Positions 6,834 through 8,395 of a stretch of 8,395 bases of DNA are shown here, one piece after another; the stretch's first letter is position 1; every line of letters starts with the position of its first letter. The notes beneath the pieces are model-generated. The model did not search any database, was not told the DNA's origin, and was given only the letters and a program-made list of their open reading frames with translations. The position numbers and the translations under genes are program-made. This DNA is from WHSP01 sp964424945 (GTDB lineage: Bacteria; Gemmatimonadota; Gemmatimonadetes; Longimicrobiales; Longimicrobiaceae): positions 1 to 8,395 of the forward strand of contig CAYRLB010000105.1 of NCBI GenBank assembly GCA_964424945.1. Direction: 5' to 3'.

Positions 6834-7099
6834 GCGCTTCGAGAGCTGTTGATTCGCCGTCCTTCACACTTCGGGAGCGGCCTTCATCGGGTTTGCGACG
6901 GGCCCACCGCTGGATACGGACGGTGCCGCGCGCCGAAAGGTGTCGTGCAACTTCATGCACCATGCGGACCGGTGGGAAAGTTATGCTGGACAGGGGCAAA
7001 CGCCACCGGCGGCGCTCGTTCAATCGGAGCGTTCTTGAGCTGAGCGGAGGAATGTGAGTGTCAGGGGATGCTACGGATTGCCGGCAGGAGGACCTCGGA

Positions 7100-7139
7100 G
7101 ATGTCGTGCGGGGAAGATGTCGTGCGGGGAAGATGGTCG
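7100..7139. repeat. 16-bp tandem repeat ending at the gap, left side
   Basis: GATGTCGTGCGGGGAA occurs at 7100-7115 and again at 7116-7131, followed by the partial unit GATGGTCG up to the gap edge. The unit is not a multiple of three, so it is not a coding repeat. The last 27 bases (7113-7139) are identical to 7240-7266 on the other side of the N run. Confidence 0.85.
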
Positions 7140-7239
7140 NNNNNNNNNNNNNNNNNNNNNNNNNNNNNNNNNNNNNNNNNNNNNNNNNNNNNNNNNNNNN
7201 NNNNNNNNNNNNNNNNNNNNNNNNNNNNNNNNNNNNNNN
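7140..7239. other. Assembly gap, exactly 100 N
   Basis: The run of 100 N is a conventional scaffold-gap length, so the true distance is unknown. Any reading frame across it is meaningless. The identical sequence on both sides shows that the assembler stopped at a repeat. Confidence 0.97.
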
Positions 7240-7266
7240 GAAGATGTCGTGCGGGGAAGATGGTCG
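7240..7266. repeat. Same repeat resuming after the gap
   Basis: These 27 bases match 7113-7139 exactly and contain one full 16-bp unit (7243-7258) plus the partial unit GATGGTCG. The true locus is either a longer tandem array or a simple overlap of two contig ends with no missing sequence. Confidence 0.85.
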
Positions 7267-7301
7267 GAGAGAAGCGCGCTCGGGCTCGACGGACGACGGA
7301 T

Positions 7302-8117
7302 TCAGAAGCTGAACGAAATCGGGTACTGCGATTCGACCGCCTGGTTATTCGCATCACGCGCAGGCTGGAACCGCCATTCGAGCGCAGTCCGTCGAAGCCG
7401 GTCGTCGAAGCTGCGATCGCCGGTTGGCTGGACGAGGTCAGCGCGTCGAACGTTGCCTCGGGTATCGATGGAGAGGGTGAGTTCGACTGTGCGGCCGCGG
7501 ACGCTTGAGGGGGGAGTGGGGGGGAGGATGAGGGTCATTGGCGTGGGCGGTCGAATCGATCCGTCGCCCCCGCCGCCCGTGCCGGGGCCGACTCCGGACC
7601 CGATCCCCCCTCCGGAGCCGCCGCCCGATCCACCTCCTGAGCCGGGACCGACCCCCGAGCCGATCCCCGACCCCACCCCGTCCCCAATGCCGCCACCGCC
7701 GAGCGCAGGCTCAACCATCGAGATGGGGGGTGAGGGAGACGGCGCGGGCTCCGCCTCCGGAGGCTCCGGCTGCGGCACGGGCTCCGGTTGGGGGACTGCT
7801 TCCGGGACCGGAGGCACCACCTCATCGGGAGGTACGGGCGTGGTGGGCTCCACCTCAGGAAGCACATCCACGATCTCATAGTACTTCACATACTCGCGCA
7901 CTTGGCTGCCACCGCCGCCACCGCCCGCCGCCCCGCTTCCCGGCCCGGTACCGACACGACCCAGCCGGTCGGAAGCATTGGTCAGCGTTTCAGCGATCGA
8001 CTCGGCCTGCCAGACCAGCAGCGCGATGAACGCGATATGAACAAGCGTCGACCCGATGATCCCGCGGTAGAACTGGGTCCGATTCTTCTTCGAGGTAGTA
8101 CCTACATGCTCGAACAA
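7302..8117 (-). CDS. tonB: TonB-family energy transducer, TTG start
   Basis: Inner-membrane protein that couples ExbB/ExbD proton-motive energy to outer-membrane receptors. In its 271 residues one membrane anchor lies at about 19-37 (GIIGSTLVHIAFIALLVWQ). It holds Ser23-x3-His27, matching the spacing of the anchor Ser and His essential in E. coli TonB. Then follow a Gly-rich stretch (53-70), a Pro/Glu-rich spacer (86-131, PQPEPVPQPEP), a second Gly/Ser-rich spacer (139-185) and the TonB C-terminal domain (205-271), with VELTLSIDTRGNV, LEWRFQPA and a final SFSF strand. The TTG at 8115-8117 is the only start: AGGAG lies 7 bases upstream and an in-frame TGA lies 27 bases upstream. No exbB/exbD is in the window, so it may share them with other loci. 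The Gly spacer beside the usual Pro spacer is unusual. The stop is 62 bases from the gap, so its terminator may be missing. Confidence 0.9.
   Translation of the reverse strand: MFEHVGTTSKKNRTQFYRGIIGSTLVHIAFIALLVWQAESIAETLTNASDRLGRVGTGPGSGAAGGGGGGSQVREYVKYYEIVDVLPEVEPTTPVPPDEVVPPVPEAVPQPEPVPQPEPPEAEPAPSPSPPISMVEPALGGGGIGDGVGSGIGSGVGPGSGGGSGGGSGGGIGSGVGPGTGGGGDGSIRPPTPMTLILPPTPPSSVRGRTVELTLSIDTRGNVRRADLVQPTGDRSFDDRLRRTALEWRFQPARDANNQAVESQYPISFSF
7581..7667 (-). repeat. Internal duplication in the Gly-rich spacer of tonB
   Basis: Bases 7581-7607 and 7641-7667 match at 23 of 27 positions, 60 bases apart. They encode the same nonapeptide GIGSGVGPG at residues 171-179 and 151-159. Between them lies a run of GGGS units. 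This points to growth of the spacer by in-frame slippage or duplication. Confidence 0.7.
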
Positions 8118-8124
8118 TCGAGTG

Positions 8125-8129
8125 CTCCT
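8125..8129 (-). promoter_or_regulatory. Shine-Dalgarno supporting the TTG start of tonB
   Basis: CTCCT on the + strand reads AGGAG on the - strand, 7 bases before TTG 8117. This is ideal spacing and explains how a rare start codon can be used. Confidence 0.85.
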
Positions 8130-8249
8130 GGTTCGGGTGCTTCAACCGTCATTCCCTACCCCGACGTCCCGCGGATTGGTCCCGAAAAAGTACGATCAGT
8201 TGCCGCTCGAAAGCGCAGGATATGCGCCGCTCCCCGTCCCGAACGAAGA

Positions 8250-8284
8250 CGGCACCGCTGGCGGCTGGGAAGCCGGCGGTGCCG
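8250..8284 (-). terminator. Stacked hairpin between tRNA-Lys and tonB
   Basis: CGGCACCGC (8250-8258) pairs perfectly with GCGGTGCCG (8276-8284). Inside, CGGC (8262-8265) pairs with GCCG (8272-8275) over a 6-base loop, with TGG bulged out on one side. Reading the - strand, the stem is followed by TCTTCGTTC, a poor U tract. It is a likely end for the tRNA transcript, about 60 bases beyond the tRNA. The pairing is seen and the role is inferred. Confidence 0.5.
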
Positions 8285-8344
8285 AAAACAGGGCGATCAG
8301 GTGGTTTGACCGGCTCTCGCGGAAGTGGCGGCTTAAAGGCGCAG

Positions 8345-8395
8345 TGGGTCGGGTGGGACTCGAACCCACGGCCTGGCGGTTAAAAGCCGCATGCT
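8345..8395 (-). tRNA. tRNA-Lys(UUU), 5' third outside the window
   Basis: The reverse complement gives a tRNA from base 23 to base 73. The anticodon loop CTTTTAA (8380-8386) carries anticodon TTT (8382-8384). The T arm is GTGGG-TTCGAGT-CCCAC (8353-8369), the variable loop is AGGCC (8370-8374), and the acceptor 3' strand is CCGACCC with discriminator A at 8345. No CCA is encoded; CTG follows. The anticodon stem TGCGG/CCGCC has one T-C mismatch at pair 27-43. The D arm and 5' acceptor strand lie beyond the edge. Confidence 0.93.

Larger units (their letters stand above)
6834..7301. other. Intergenic stretch with assembly gap and no credible gene
   Basis: The open frames here either run antisense into DUF445 or cross the N run, and none shows a domain. 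A GGAGG at 7046-7050 precedes GTG 7054 (MSVRGCYGLPAGG...), but that frame runs into the 16-base tandem repeat and the gap. If a small gene begins there it cannot be judged. A small hairpin, GTGCA-ACTTCA-TGCAC, occurs near 6945-6960. The promoter of the DUF445 gene should lie in the first 100-200 bases, but I see no convincing -35/-10 pair. Confidence 0.6.

Noticed and set aside
7100..7266. Possible CRISPR or repeat array at the gap
   Set aside because: The 16-bp units are directly adjacent with no spacers, so this is a simple tandem repeat and not a CRISPR array.
7054..7881. Long + strand frame with a Pro-rich segment, preceded by GGAGG
   Set aside because: It crosses the 100-N gap and then runs antisense to tonB; its Pro-rich part is the mirror of the Gly-rich spacer.

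Overview
The window is GC-rich bacterial DNA. It carries six protein genes (one cut by the left edge), a partial tRNA-Lys at the right edge, and one 100-base run of N. The organism is not named by any marker gene. Three things suggest a Gram-negative, didermic soil or aquatic bacterium: the GC-rich codon use, signal peptides ending in an A-x-A/Q type site, and the mix of an outer-membrane barrel, a TonB protein and a DUF445 protein. Gemmatimonadota is my best guess, from protein style only, with moderate to low confidence.

Left part, + strand (1-3474). A GH51 alpha-L-arabinofuranosidase enters from outside the window. It is followed after 212 bases by a CoA-acylating (methyl)malonate-semialdehyde dehydrogenase (mmsA/iolA type). 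The spacer holds two 10-bp perfect palindromes one after the other. A very strong GC hairpin without a U tract follows mmsA. The two enzymes do not belong to one obvious pathway: one releases arabinose from plant polysaccharide, the other finishes valine, thymine or inositol breakdown. The spacing suggests separate transcription.

Middle part, + strand (3403-5589). A two-gene unit encodes a secreted beta-barrel protein with a GTG start, and 14 bases later a secreted protein of unknown function. The second protein has an N-terminal four-cysteine domain, a Tyr/Gly-rich stretch and a Gly/Ser tail. The unit is preceded by a nested inverted repeat and closed by a textbook intrinsic terminator. It is the least explained part of the window and the best candidate for undescribed biology, although nothing in it shows a known system.

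Right part, - strand (5589-8395). A DUF445 membrane protein runs convergently into the terminator of the two-gene unit. Upstream of it lies about 470 bases without a credible gene, containing the N gap with identical 27-base sequence on both sides. Then come a TonB-family energy transducer with a TTG start and a strong Shine-Dalgarno, a stacked hairpin, and the 3' two thirds of tRNA-Lys(UUU).

I found no CRISPR array, transposase, integrase, toxin-antitoxin pair or defence module.
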